Below are positions 17,861 through 26,523 of a stretch of DNA of 64,000 nt, piece after piece. Each line of letters opens with the position of its first letter. Position 1 is the stretch's first letter. Made by a program: the position numbers and the translations under genes. The notes below the pieces were generated by a model. The model was not told the DNA's origin. It did no database searches and saw only the letters and a program-made list of their open reading frames with translations. Source of the DNA: Mesorhizobium sp. GbtcB19 (lineage in GTDB: Bacteria; Pseudomonadota; Alphaproteobacteria; Rhizobiales; Rhizobiaceae); contig NZ_JAGXJY010000005.1 in NCBI RefSeq assembly GCF_019091085.1, positions 62,001 to 126,000 on the forward strand. Direction: 5' to 3'.

Positions 17861-20449
17861 ATGACGGAACGACCCACTTCCAGCGGCGAGCGCAGCCTGG
17901 CCGGACGCCTGGCGCTCAGCCGGTTGGCGACGCGGGCCTCGATGGTCTCCGAGCGTGGCTGGCCGCTCGTGCTGCCGCTGCTGATCGTGGCCAGCCTGTT
18001 CCTCAGCCTTTCATGGTTCGGCCTGTTCCCGCGCCTGCCGGACGCCGCGCGCATCGGCCTCCTGGCCCTGTTCGCGCTGGCGGCGCTGGCGGCGCTCTAT
18101 CCGCTGCGCTTCTTCCGCATGCCGACGGCTGTCGAGGTTGACCGGCGCATCGAGGCGGCGAACGAATTGCTGCACAGCCCGGTGCAGGTGCAGACCGACC
18201 GGCCGAGCGGCGCTGATAGCATCTTCTCGCAGGCGCTGTGGCGCGAGCACCAGAAACGCATGGCCGAGCGGCTTTCGAGCCTCGGCGCCGACCGGCCGCG
18301 CAGCAGCGTGCCGGACTACGACCGCTGGGGCCTGCGCGCCGTCGCTGGGCTGCTGTTCGTCACCGCCCTTGCCTTCTCCTTTGGCCCTTTTGGCGGTAGG
18401 GTGAGCGACGGCTTTGTCGCCCGCGCCGCGCGCGATACCGTGCCGCCGCGCATCGACGCCTGGGTGACGCCGCCCGCCTATACCGGCAAGGCACCGCTGT
18501 TCCTCACCGCCGATGCCAATCAGGCGGTCCAGACCTTCTCCGTGCCGCAAGGCAGCGACGTCTCATTGCGCGTCACCGGCGGCTCGGGCGAAGAAACGCT
18601 GAGCTACGCCGATACCGGCGGCAATGCCCGCGCCATCGAGCCGGCGGCACCCAAGGGGGCCACGCCCGCCGCCGGCCAGGCGGCACCCAAACTGCGCCAG
18701 TTCACCGGCAAGCTGAACACCGACGGCACGCTGACGCTGAAATCCGGTGACGATGATCTCGGCCACTGGGCCTTTGCCGTGATCCCCGACAAGCCGCCGA
18801 CGATCCGCTTCGTCGGCGAGCCGAAGCGCGCGGTCAACGGCTCCATCGAGCTCAATTACGAGATCGCCGACGACTATGGCGCCGCCTCCGCCAAGGCCGT
18901 TTTTGAGCTGTCGGCCCCGCCGGCCGCCAATGCGCATGCGCTCTATGGCCCGCCCGATATGCCGTTGACCCTGCCGCGCCGTGGCGGCAAGACGAATGTG
19001 GCCAAGACGACCAAGGACCTGACAGAGCATGTTTGGGCCGGTTCCGGCATCAAGCTGACGCTGAGCGTCACCGACGACGCCGGCCACACCGCGACCAGCG
19101 ACACCAGGACGCTTGTCATGCCGGAGCGGCCCTTCGCCAACCCGCTGGCCCGCGCGGTGGTCGAGCAGCGACGGCTGCTGGCGCTCGACACCAATGCCAA
19201 GCCGCGCGTTCTCGACCTTATCGACGCGATCACGCTGCGTCCCGAGGACACGTTCGACAACATGTCGAACTATCTCGCCATCATGAGCGCGAGGAGCCGG
19301 CTGAAAATCTCCGAGAGCGACGACCAGTTGCGCAACGTCGTGTCCTATCTGTGGGAGATCGCGCTCGGCATCGAGGAAGGCAATCTGTCGGCCGCCGAGC
19401 GGCGGCTGCGCCAGGCGCAGCAGGCCTTGCAGGATGCCATCAAGAACGGCGCCAGCGATCAGGAGATCGAAAAGGCGATGAAGGAACTGCGCGAGGCGAT
19501 GAACCAGTTCCTGCAGGAATTCGCCCAGCGCGCGCAGCAGAACCCGAACGCGCCGCAGATGCAGCAGAACGGCCGCGAGCTGCGCCAGAGCGACATCGAC
19601 CGCATGATGGACCAGATCGAGAACCTGGCCAAATCGGGCGACCGCGACAAGGCCCAGCAGCTGCTGTCCGAATTGCAGGACATGATGAACAACCTGCAGG
19701 CCGGCCGCCAGCAGCCGGGCGGCGAGCAGGACAGCGAGATGCGCCAGCAGATGGACAAGCTCGGCGACATCATGCGCCGCCAGCAGGAGATGATGAACGA
19801 CACCTTCCGCCTGGACCAGATGCAGCGCGGCCAGCGTGGCCAGGACGGCGATCAGCAGATGGGCGAGGATGGCGAGTTGCAGCAGGGCCAGGACGAGCAG
19901 CGGCCCGGCCCCGGCGAGGACCGCGATCCGCTGGGACGGCCGAAAATGTCGCCCAAGGACCTGGCCGATGCGCTGAAGCAGCTGCAGGAAGGCCAGGGCC
20001 AGCTGCAGAGCGAGCTCGACCAGTTGAAGAAAGGCCTCGAAGGCATGGGCATGGAGCCCAATGAGGGTTTCGGCGAGGCCGGCAAATCCATGGGCAATGC
20101 TGAAAAGTCGCTCGGCGAAGGCAACGGCGACCAGGCCGTCGGCCATCAGGGTCGCGCGCTCGAGGCGCTGCGCCGGGGCGCCAAGGACATGATGAAGCAG
20201 ATGCAGGCCATGCAGGGCGACCAGGGCGGCAGCGAGCAGGGCGGCCGCGAGCAGAATGCCGACCGCGATCCGCTCGGACGGCCGCGCGCCACCAACGGCC
20301 CCGATGACGGCACCTCGGTCAAGGTTCCCGACGAGATCGACGTGCAGCGCGCCCGCCAGATCCTCGACGCGATCCGCAAGCGGCTCGGCAACGCGCTGAG
20401 CCCGGATATCGAGCGCAGCTATCTCGAACGGCTGCTCGAACTGAAGTAA
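17861..20449 (+). CDS. TIGR02302/DUF4175-type large membrane protein
   Basis: 862-residue protein of a family widespread in alphaproteobacteria and of unknown function. Two hydrophobic stretches lie near residues 35-55 and 65-80 and one near 160-175. A long, probably periplasmic, region follows (175-500) with beta-rich repeats. The last 350 residues are extremely Gln-, Met- and Glu-rich (QQNPNAPQMQQNGRELRQ and similar) and would form coiled coils. I chose ATG 17861 for its AGGAAGG site over GTG 17840. Position downstream of lysA/dehydratase is commonly conserved. Function cannot be assigned; an envelope-associated scaffold is only a guess. Confidence 0.82.
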   Translation: MTERPTSSGERSLAGRLALSRLATRASMVSERGWPLVLPLLIVASLFLSLSWFGLFPRLPDAARIGLLALFALAALAALYPLRFFRMPTAVEVDRRIEAANELLHSPVQVQTDRPSGADSIFSQALWREHQKRMAERLSSLGADRPRSSVPDYDRWGLRAVAGLLFVTALAFSFGPFGGRVSDGFVARAARDTVPPRIDAWVTPPAYTGKAPLFLTADANQAVQTFSVPQGSDVSLRVTGGSGEETLSYADTGGNARAIEPAAPKGATPAAGQAAPKLRQFTGKLNTDGTLTLKSGDDDLGHWAFAVIPDKPPTIRFVGEPKRAVNGSIELNYEIADDYGAASAKAVFELSAPPAANAHALYGPPDMPLTLPRRGGKTNVAKTTKDLTEHVWAGSGIKLTLSVTDDAGHTATSDTRTLVMPERPFANPLARAVVEQRRLLALDTNAKPRVLDLIDAITLRPEDTFDNMSNYLAIMSARSRLKISESDDQLRNVVSYLWEIALGIEEGNLSAAERRLRQAQQALQDAIKNGASDQEIEKAMKELREAMNQFLQEFAQRAQQNPNAPQMQQNGRELRQSDIDRMMDQIENLAKSGDRDKAQQLLSELQDMMNNLQAGRQQPGGEQDSEMRQQMDKLGDIMRRQQEMMNDTFRLDQMQRGQRGQDGDQQMGEDGELQQGQDEQRPGPGEDRDPLGRPKMSPKDLADALKQLQEGQGQLQSELDQLKKGLEGMGMEPNEGFGEAGKSMGNAEKSLGEGNGDQAVGHQGRALEALRRGAKDMMKQMQAMQGDQGGSEQGGREQNADRDPLGRPRATNGPDDGTSVKVPDEIDVQRARQILDAIRKRLGNALSPDIERSYLERLLELK

Positions 20450-20481
20450 GCTCGCCCACCCCTTTCGGATCGCTGTCGCCT

Positions 20482-20847
20482 ATGCCGAAGCTTGGAACCG
20501 TCACCCCGATCCTGCGCATGTTCGACATCGCCAAGGCGCGCGAATTCTATCTCGACTTCCTCGGCTTCGAGGTCCGCTTCGAACATCGCTTCGACGACAA
20601 CGCGCCGCTCTACATGGCCATCGCCCGCGACGGCTGCGAATTGCATCTGAGCGAGCACCACGGTGACGGCTCGCCCGGCGCCCATGTCCGCATCGAGGTG
20701 GTCGACATCGCCGACCTGCATCGCGAGCTGACGGCCAGGAAATACCGCTTCAACAGGCCGGGCCTTGAGACGACGCCGTGGCAGACGAAGGAGGTCACGG
20801 TCATCGATCCCTTCGGCAACCACCTCACCTTCTTCGAGAAGGGTTGA
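20482..20847 (+). CDS. VOC/glyoxalase-like (bleomycin-resistance type) protein
   Basis: 121-residue vicinal-oxygen-chelate protein with one pair of beta-alpha-beta-beta-beta modules: VTPILRMFDIAKAREFYLDFLGF at the start and VIDPFGNHLTFFE at the end. The ELHLSEHHGDGSPGAHVRI block matches bleomycin-binding proteins of this superfamily. A role in resistance or as a small metalloenzyme is possible; the ligand cannot be read. It lies 32 bp after the preceding gene and is convergent with a LysR gene. Confidence 0.8.
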   Translation: MPKLGTVTPILRMFDIAKAREFYLDFLGFEVRFEHRFDDNAPLYMAIARDGCELHLSEHHGDGSPGAHVRIEVVDIADLHRELTARKYRFNRPGLETTPWQTKEVTVIDPFGNHLTFFEKG

Positions 20848-20853
20848 GCTTAT

Positions 20854-21750
20854 TCAAAGACCGGCTGTCGCGCCCGCCTGCCTGGTCAGCATGAACGCCT
20901 CGCGGATGGCGTTCTCCATGCCGTCGATCGCTTCGCCGGTCGCCAGCGGATTGCGATGCAGCACGACATTTGAGGAATCGATGTCGCCGAAACCGTCGGC
21001 GCTCGTCAGTTCGCGGCAATCGGGCGGGATGTTGCTGCGCGAGATCGGCGCGATCGCCAGGCCGGACGTGACCGCGAGCGTCAGCCCGCCATTGGTGTCA
21101 CTGGTGTAGGCGACGCGGTAGTCGAGGCCGCGCTGCTGCAGCGACTTGATGGCGAAGTCGCGGCACCAGCCGTTGCGGCTGTAAAGCGCGATCGGCACCG
21201 GCCGCTCCTCATGCATGTGATGCAGCGTCGAGGTCACCCACACCGTCGGGTCGTGCATCAGCACCTCGCCGCCGGAAGAACCTTCCCATTCGAACACCAC
21301 GGCAAGATCGAGCTCGCCGGCCGCGAGCGCCCTCACCTGCGAATCCGAATGCGCGTAGCGCACCGTGACTTCGACGCGCGGATGCCGCTTGGCGAATTCG
21401 CCCAGCGCCCGCGACAGGATCGAACGACCATATTCGGCCGGAATGCCGATGCGCACCAGCCCCCCGAGCGGCGGCGCCACCAGCGAGGCCGCGGTCTCGT
21501 CCAGCAGCGAGACGATCCGGCGAGCGTTGGCGATCAGTTCTCCGCCGCGACGTGTCAGCGCCACGCCGCGCGAGCCGCGCTCGAACAGATTGTCGCCGAC
21601 CATGTCTTCCAGCTTCTTCATCTGCATCGACACGGCCGATTGGGTGCGCCCGGCTTTCTCCGCCGCGCGGGTGAAATTACCGGTTTCGGCCACCGCTACG
21701 AAGGTACGCAACAGGTCGCTGTCGAGGACTGGTCTCATCGGAATCGCCAT
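20854..21750 (-). CDS. LysR-family transcriptional regulator
   Basis: 298-residue LysR regulator: N-terminal winged helix with LLRTFVAVAETGNFTRAAEKAG and QSAVSMQMKKLEDMVG, then a two-lobed co-inducer domain. It is divergent from the DMT permease gene with about 175 bp between the starts, so that permease is its most likely target. An alternative start is Met at 21738. The effector is not predictable. Confidence 0.9.
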   Translation of the reverse strand: MAIPMRPVLDSDLLRTFVAVAETGNFTRAAEKAGRTQSAVSMQMKKLEDMVGDNLFERGSRGVALTRRGGELIANARRIVSLLDETAASLVAPPLGGLVRIGIPAEYGRSILSRALGEFAKRHPRVEVTVRYAHSDSQVRALAAGELDLAVVFEWEGSSGGEVLMHDPTVWVTSTLHHMHEERPVPIALYSRNGWCRDFAIKSLQQRGLDYRVAYTSDTNGGLTLAVTSGLAIAPISRSNIPPDCRELTSADGFGDIDSSNVVLHRNPLATGEAIDGMENAIREAFMLTRQAGATAGL

Positions 21751-21833
21751 AAGAAAATCTGATTGCTGGCATCATTCCAATTCGTTTGCAACATGTCAAA
21801 CAGCGCAGGATAGTCGTGACACCCATTGGATAT

Positions 21834-21880
21834 GCGGTCGCGAAATCGGCCGCGGACCAATTCGAAGAGTCCTCACTCGT
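21834..21880 (+). ncRNA. Structured 5' leader of the DMT permease gene
   Basis: Between the divergent starts of the LysR and DMT genes the plus strand can fold into GCGGTCG/CGGCCGC (21834-21840 with 21847-21853, one GU pair), then a weak GGAC/GTCC hairpin (21854-21857 with 21869-21872), just before an intrinsic terminator. I do not recognise it as a named riboswitch class. It may be an attenuator or a short independent RNA. Confidence 0.4.
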
Positions 21881-21913
21881 GCCCGCTGCCCGAAACGGTA
21901 GCGGGCTCTTTTT
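21881..21913 (+). terminator. Intrinsic terminator in the DMT permease leader
   Basis: GCCCGCT (21881-21887) pairs with AGCGGGC (21900-21906), with an inner CCG/CGG pair, and is followed by TCTTTTT. It ends only 13 bp before the permease ATG at 21927, and no gene ends upstream on this strand. It therefore looks like a conditional terminator rather than the end of an operon. Confidence 0.7.
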
Positions 21914-21926
21914 CGCTGGAACGACG

Positions 21927-22880
21927 ATGCAGAACCGGATGGTGCTTGGTATTCTGAGCCTCTGCCTCGGCGTGCTGGTTTTTTCACTGCAGGATCCGCT
22001 GGTGAAGGCGGTGTCGGGCGGCTATCCGGTGACCGAGGTGATGGCGATCCGCGCCATCGTCGCGCTGCCGATCCTGATCGTCATCGTCCAGGCCGATGTC
22101 GGCCTGAAGGCGGTGCTGTCGAAGCGATTCGGCATGCTGACGCTGCGCGCCTTCATCCAGTTCTCTTCCTACACGGTCTACTATCTGGCGATCGCCGCTT
22201 TGCCGCTGGCCGACGCCGTGGCGCTCTATTTCATGGCGCCGCTGTTCATCATGGCGATGGCCGGCCCCTATCTCGGCGAGCGCGTCTCATGGAAGACGCT
22301 GGCGACGGTGCTGATCGGGCTGGTCGGCGTGGTGGTGATGGTGCGTCCGGGCGCCGGCGTGTTCGACTGGGCGGCGCTGCTGTCGCTGGGCTCGGCCTTC
22401 CTCTACGGCTTCTCGCAATTGATGGCGCGCCGGATCGGCGACACCGAATCATCGACGGTAATGGCCTTCTACCAGAACGGCGCCTATCTCAGCGGCGCCA
22501 TCGCGGTCGCAACCGTCTTCCATCTTGCCGGCATCACCCATGCGGCGCATCCGAGCGTGGATTTCCTGGTGCGGCCATGGGTGTGGCCGACAATGCCGGA
22601 TCTCCTGAAAATGGCCGCCTGCGGCGTCGTCGCTTCCGCCGGCATGATCCTGTTGTCGCAGGCCTACCGCATGGCGCCGGCCAACCGCGTCGCCACGTTC
22701 GAATATACCGGCATCCTATGGTCGCCGCTGTGGGGTTTCCTGTTCTTCGCAGAGGTGCCGCGCGAGACGACGGTGCTCGGCGCGGCGCTGATCATCGGCG
22801 CCGGCCTGCTTGCGCTCAACGGTGAGCGGCGGCGAAGCGCCACGCCGGCGGCCGGCGCGGTCTCAAGCGAAGCAGCTTAA
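21927..22880 (+). CDS. DMT-superfamily (EamA) permease
   Basis: 317-residue inner-membrane protein with ten predicted helices arranged as two EamA repeats, ending in a short charged tail. The drug/metabolite transporter superfamily exports amino acids, nucleosides or drugs; the substrate here is not readable. ATG 21927 gives a first helix starting at residue 5. The frame is open back to 21786 across the terminator hairpin, and that part is unlikely to be translated. It is convergent with the CpdR-like gene, the two genes overlapping by 18 bp at their 3' ends. Confidence 0.85.
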   Translation: MQNRMVLGILSLCLGVLVFSLQDPLVKAVSGGYPVTEVMAIRAIVALPILIVIVQADVGLKAVLSKRFGMLTLRAFIQFSSYTVYYLAIAALPLADAVALYFMAPLFIMAMAGPYLGERVSWKTLATVLIGLVGVVVMVRPGAGVFDWAALLSLGSAFLYGFSQLMARRIGDTESSTVMAFYQNGAYLSGAIAVATVFHLAGITHAAHPSVDFLVRPWVWPTMPDLLKMAACGVVASAGMILLSQAYRMAPANRVATFEYTGILWSPLWGFLFFAEVPRETTVLGAALIIGAGLLALNGERRRSATPAAGAVSSEAA

Positions 22881-23231
22881 TACCTTGCCGACGCGGGTGC
22901 GTATCTCGGCGAGCGTGAACGGCTTCTGCACCACGTCGAGGATGATGCCGTTCAGTTCCTCGGCGCGCTCGCGCTGGTCGGCATAGCCGGTCATCAGCAT
23001 GATCTTCATCGTCGGGAACTCCTTGGCCGCCGCCGTCGCCATCTCGATGCCGTCCATCTCCGGCATGCGGATGTCGGACACCACCAGATCGTAGCCGCCG
23101 GCCTGCCTGATCATGTCCAGCCCATGCGCGCCGTCGGCGGCGATGGTGACATTATGGCCGTCGCGCTCCAGCGCGCGGGCGGCGAGGGTGCGGACGGACT
23201 CATCGTCCTCGACGATCAGAAGCTTTGCCAT
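22863..23231 (-). CDS. cpdR: Single-domain response regulator, CpdR-like
   Basis: 122-residue receiver-only protein: acidic pocket D9-D10, phospho-acceptor D53 in VVSDIRMPEMDG, conserved Thr in MLMTGY and Lys in QKPF. No output domain. Sequence and its place beside hpt match CpdR, which in alphaproteobacteria delivers cell-cycle proteins such as CtrA-pathway factors to ClpXP when unphosphorylated and is controlled by the CckA-ChpT phosphorelay. The call as CpdR rather than another stand-alone receiver is by resemblance and context. Confidence 0.75.
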   Translation of the reverse strand: MAKLLIVEDDESVRTLAARALERDGHNVTIAADGAHGLDMIRQAGGYDLVVSDIRMPEMDGIEMATAAAKEFPTMKIMLMTGYADQRERAEELNGIILDVVQKPFTLAEIRTRVGKVLSCFA

Positions 23232-23332
23232 GCCGAGATAGATGCCGCCGAAACGTTGACGTTTTCTGAAAATTCTAACGATCGGCGGCTTTTCGGGAAT
23301 CTGAAAGATCGCGACGCGCTTTAGCCGCCGCT

Positions 23333-23875
23333 TCAGGCGTCGCCCTTCACCACCCCGACAAAAGGCAGCTCGCGGAATGCGTGGGCGACGTCCATGCCAT
23401 AGCCGACGACGAAATAATCCGGACAGTCGAAGCCGACATAGTCGGCGTTGAGCGAAGTCTGGCGGCGCATGCGCTTGTCGAGCAGCACCGCGATGGCGCA
23501 GCTCTTGGCGCCGCGCGAAAGCATCAGATCGCGGGTAAAGGAAAGCGTCTTGCCGGATTCCAGTATGTCGTCGATCAACAGCACGTCGCGGCCGGCGACC
23601 TCATTGTCGATGTCGCGCAGCACCCTGACTTCGCCACTGGTGGTGCCGGCGCCGTAGCTGGAGATGAAGATGAACTCGACCTCCGGCGACAGGCCGACAT
23701 CGTGCATGGCACGGATGAGATCGGCGGCGAAGACGAACGAGCCCTTGAGGATCGAGATCACCAGCAGGTCGTGGTAGTCGCGCCCGGCGATTTCCTTGGC
23801 GAGCTCGAGATTGCGGCGCGCGATCGCCGACGCCGAAAACAGGACCTCGATGTCCTTGCCGCGCACAACTGGCAT
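23333..23875 (-). CDS. hpt: Hypoxanthine phosphoribosyltransferase
   Basis: 180-residue purine salvage enzyme that makes IMP (and GMP) from hypoxanthine (guanine) and PRPP. The PRPP-binding motif VLLIDDILESGKTL is near residue 100. The substrate-flap SSYG and the C-terminal DYFVVGYGMD block, which reads the purine ring, are present. Length is typical. Confidence 0.94.
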   Translation of the reverse strand: MPVVRGKDIEVLFSASAIARRNLELAKEIAGRDYHDLLVISILKGSFVFAADLIRAMHDVGLSPEVEFIFISSYGAGTTSGEVRVLRDIDNEVAGRDVLLIDDILESGKTLSFTRDLMLSRGAKSCAIAVLLDKRMRRQTSLNADYVGFDCPDYFVVGYGMDVAHAFRELPFVGVVKGDA

Positions 23876-23914
23876 TTTTTACCCTTCAAAATCAGCTGCA
23901 ACGCCGGAAGGTTG

Positions 23915-24055
23915 AGGTGTGTTGAGATTCAGGTCAGGCCGAGTCGAGAACGATCGTTTCCGAGAACCGGAGCGGAGCGTACTTTAAGTACGTGAGCACC
24001 GAAGCGCAGGAAGCAGTCGTTCGCAGGCCGGCCTCACCTGAATATCGACACACCT
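23915..24055. repeat. Palindromic intergenic repeat, family B copy 1
   Basis: About 141 bp with inverted ends AGGTGTGT and ACACACCT, then ATTCAGG/CCTGAAT. The core GAGAACCGGAGCGGAGCGTACTT is shared with the copy at 31441. Its right end overlaps the TAG stop codon of the minus-strand gene that ends at 24054. Confidence 0.85.
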
Positions 24056-24698
24056 AGCCGGCGAAGATTACGGAGACGGTCCTGACGCCGTTTCTAGGCA
24101 CATCGAGGCGGCTCGAAAAGCCGAATCTTTCGCCGGGCGCCAGCGAGCGGTTGGATGTCCCCAGCCTGTAGCGGATGACGTTGCTGTCATTGTCGGTGAC
24201 GCGGATTTCGAGCGGCGGCAGCGCCTGCGACCTCATCCCGTCATTGGCTGCCTCGCCGTCGACGAACAGAACCGGCTTCAGGCCTGACGTGTCGATGCGC
24301 GACGTCACGCCGGAAATGGTGAGTGCGCTCGCAGGCTCAGCGTTCACCCGGAACGGGCCCTGCCCGACCAGCGCATGACCTCCCGACACCCAGAAGGAGG
24401 CCAGCGCTATGCCGACGCCGGCGATCCAGAACATCGGGCCGCCCCGCGAGGGCCGCGACGGGGCTGCCTCCGGTTTGCGCAGCATGCCCATGCCTTCGAT
24501 CGATGGAGTCGATGGCGTCGAAGGCATCTGCGGCGGGGGCGTCGTCGGCTCCGGATGCGCGGCAAAACGCGGCAGCACCACATAGTCGGCATCGACGATG
24601 TCGGCCGCATCGAACACGACACGCTCCGGCGCGGCATTCGTTGCCGTGCCGGTCATGATTTCGCCGGAAACAGGGCGCGCGGTTCTCTCGTCAGCCAT
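24054..24698 (-). CDS. Hypothetical single-pass membrane protein beside ftsE
   Basis: 214-residue protein not assigned to a named family. Residues 1-95 are hydrophilic and Pro-rich (PEPTTPPPQMPSTPSTPS), a single transmembrane helix follows near residues 90-108, and the remaining 105 residues form a beta-rich domain with NRSLAPGERFGFSSRLD that resembles the DUF3426/FxLyD-like domains often coded beside ftsE. The N-terminal zinc ribbon of those relatives is missing. ATG 24698 is preferred to the TTG at 24740. It diverges from ftsE across a CtrA-type box. Confidence 0.7.
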   Translation of the reverse strand: MADERTARPVSGEIMTGTATNAAPERVVFDAADIVDADYVVLPRFAAHPEPTTPPPQMPSTPSTPSIEGMGMLRKPEAAPSRPSRGGPMFWIAGVGIALASFWVSGGHALVGQGPFRVNAEPASALTISGVTSRIDTSGLKPVLFVDGEAANDGMRSQALPPLEIRVTDNDSNVIRYRLGTSNRSLAPGERFGFSSRLDVPRNGVRTVSVIFAG

Positions 24699-24794
24699 TA
24701 CGGCACCAGTGGAGTCTTCGTTTCTTTTGCGTAAACGCAATTGGTTAACGCTTCCCCACCGGAATGGCCCTGACGAGCGCTGATCGTTGAAAAA

Positions 24795-24809
24795 TTAACT
24801 GCCGGTTAA
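24795..24809. promoter_or_regulatory. CtrA-type box TTAA-N7-TTAA before ftsE
   Basis: TTAA (24795-24798), seven bases, TTAA (24806-24809): an exact match to the full CtrA recognition sequence of alphaproteobacteria. It lies 70 bp before the ftsE GTG and 97 bp before the divergent membrane-protein start, so it could control either. Occupancy is inferred. Confidence 0.6.
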
Positions 24810-24878
24810 CCATGCCGGCCGATGGTCTGTTAGTGTAGATTGTGGCGCGTCGCCGCCGAAAGTTTCAGGTCGCCGAAC

Positions 24879-25538
24879 GTGATCCGCTTCGAAAATGTCG
24901 GCCTCCGCTATGGCATGGGTCCGGAAATCCTCCGCGACATCTCCCTGCACATTCCGGAGCGCTCCTTTCAATTCCTGAGCGGCCCCTCGGGCGCCGGCAA
25001 GACGACCTTGCTGCGCCTGTTGTTCATGTCGCTGAAACCGACGCGCGGCCTGATCACCATCTTCGGCAAGGACCGCTCGCGCATTTCGCGCGGCGAATTG
25101 CCGCTCATGCGCCGCCGCATCGGCGTGGTGTTCCAGGATTTCCGCCTGCTCGACCACATGACGACCTACGAGAATGTCGCGCTGCCCTTGCGCGTGCGCG
25201 GGCGCGAGGAGGCAAGCTACCGGACCGATGTCACCGAGCTTCTGAAATGGGTCGGCCTCGGCGACCGCATGCATGTGCTGCCGCCGGTGCTGTCGGGCGG
25301 CGAAAAGCAGCGCGCCGCGATCGCGCGTGCCTTGATCGAACAGCCGGAGATTCTTTTGGCCGACGAGCCGACCGGCAATGTCGATCCGCCGCTGGCGCGG
25401 CGGCTGCTCAGATTGTTCATCGAGCTCAACCGGCTGGGCACCGCCGTGGTGATCGCCACCCACGACCTTGGCCTGATGGAGCAGGTCGACGCGCGTCGCA
25501 TGATTCTGGCCGGCGGAAGGTTGGACGTCTATGACTGA
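24879..25538 (+). CDS. ftsE: Cell division ATP-binding protein FtsE
   Basis: 219-residue ABC ATPase that with FtsX couples ATP use to activation of septal peptidoglycan hydrolases. Walker A GPSGAGKT is at residues 35-42; LSGGEKQRAAIARAL, Walker B ILLADEPTGNVD and the switch His in ATHDLGLM follow. Start is GTG 24879 (IRFENVGLRYG), which gives the standard FtsE length. The gene overlaps ftsX by 8 bp. Confidence 0.93.
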   Translation: MIRFENVGLRYGMGPEILRDISLHIPERSFQFLSGPSGAGKTTLLRLLFMSLKPTRGLITIFGKDRSRISRGELPLMRRRIGVVFQDFRLLDHMTTYENVALPLRVRGREEASYRTDVTELLKWVGLGDRMHVLPPVLSGGEKQRAAIARALIEQPEILLADEPTGNVDPPLARRLLRLFIELNRLGTAVVIATHDLGLMEQVDARRMILAGGRLDVYD

Positions 25539-26523
25539 CCTTCCGGCCGATCACCTCCAGGAGGAAGCCGACGCCGAGGCGCCGGTGACGGTCCGGCGTG
25601 TCCAGCGCAAAACGGCGCCGATCGTGCCGGCGCAGAACATCGCCGGCCGGGCGCTGGTGCTGGTCATTGCCATCATGACCTTCCTGTCCTGCCTCACCTT
25701 CGGCGCGGTCACGCTGGTGCGCGATACCGCCTCGGTCTGGGAAAACCAGATCTCGCGCGAGGCGACGATCCAGATCAAGCCGGCCGACGGCCTCGACATG
25801 GAGGCGGCGCTTGCGCAGGCCTCGCAGATCGCCAGCGGGTTCCCTGGTGTGAAGGGCACCAAGATCATCGATCGCGATGCGACCGCGCGGCTTCTGGAAC
25901 CATGGCTGGGCAGCGGCCTCAACATCGACGAGCTGCCGGTGCCGCGCCTCATCATCGTCACCATCGACGAGGCCAGCCCGCCCGACTTTGCCGCCATACG
26001 CGCCGCGATCACGCCCAAGATTCCGACCGCCGCGCTCGACGATCACCGCACCTGGGTCGACCGCCTGGTCGCCATGGCGCACACGACGGTGACGATCGGC
26101 ATCGCCGTTCTGGTGCTGATGCTGTCGGCAACCGTGCTGACCGTGGTCTTCGCCACGCGCGGCGCCATGGCCGGCAACGGCCATATCATCGAGGTGCTGC
26201 ATTTCGTCGGTGCCGAGGCACGCTTCATCGCGCGCGAATTCCGCTGGCATTTCCTGGTCACCGGCATGAAGGGCGCCGCCGCCGGCGGCGCGCTTGCGAT
26301 CGCCGTCTTCATCATCTTTTCCTGGTGGTCGTCGCGCAACATGGCCACACCCGAGGCCGACCAGGCGACCGCGTTGTTCGGCAATTTCGCCATCGGTTCC
26401 GCCGGCTATCTCGGCGTCGGCCTGATGGTGCTGGTGATCGGCGCGCTGACCGCCGCGACCTCGCATGTGACCGTCGTTACCTATCTCAGCGACATCGACG
26501 TTCGCCAGCCGGATGCGGGCTGA
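25531..26523 (+). CDS. ftsX: Cell division protein FtsX
   Basis: 330-residue membrane partner of FtsE. A cytoplasmic N-terminus of about 40 residues is followed by a first helix (42-64), a periplasmic domain of about 120 residues and three C-terminal helices, the standard FtsX topology. The periplasmic domain contacts hydrolase activators in other bacteria. It overlaps ftsE, and the pair is cotranscribed. Confidence 0.92.
   Translation: MTDLPADHLQEEADAEAPVTVRRVQRKTAPIVPAQNIAGRALVLVIAIMTFLSCLTFGAVTLVRDTASVWENQISREATIQIKPADGLDMEAALAQASQIASGFPGVKGTKIIDRDATARLLEPWLGSGLNIDELPVPRLIIVTIDEASPPDFAAIRAAITPKIPTAALDDHRTWVDRLVAMAHTTVTIGIAVLVLMLSATVLTVVFATRGAMAGNGHIIEVLHFVGAEARFIAREFRWHFLVTGMKGAAAGGALAIAVFIIFSWWSSRNMATPEADQATALFGNFAIGSAGYLGVGLMVLVIGALTAATSHVTVVTYLSDIDVRQPDAG

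Noticed and set aside
18563..20146. 527-codon Leu-rich open frame on the minus strand opposite the TIGR02302-type gene
   Set aside because: It arises from the antisense reading of the Gln-rich repeats (CAG read as CTG Leu). The hydrophobicity is therefore an artefact and no start or ribosome site supports it.
24743..24755. Second CtrA-type site near ATTGGTTAACG
   Set aside because: Only one TTAA half is present at the right register; the nearest second half is spaced nine bases, not seven, and differs in sequence.
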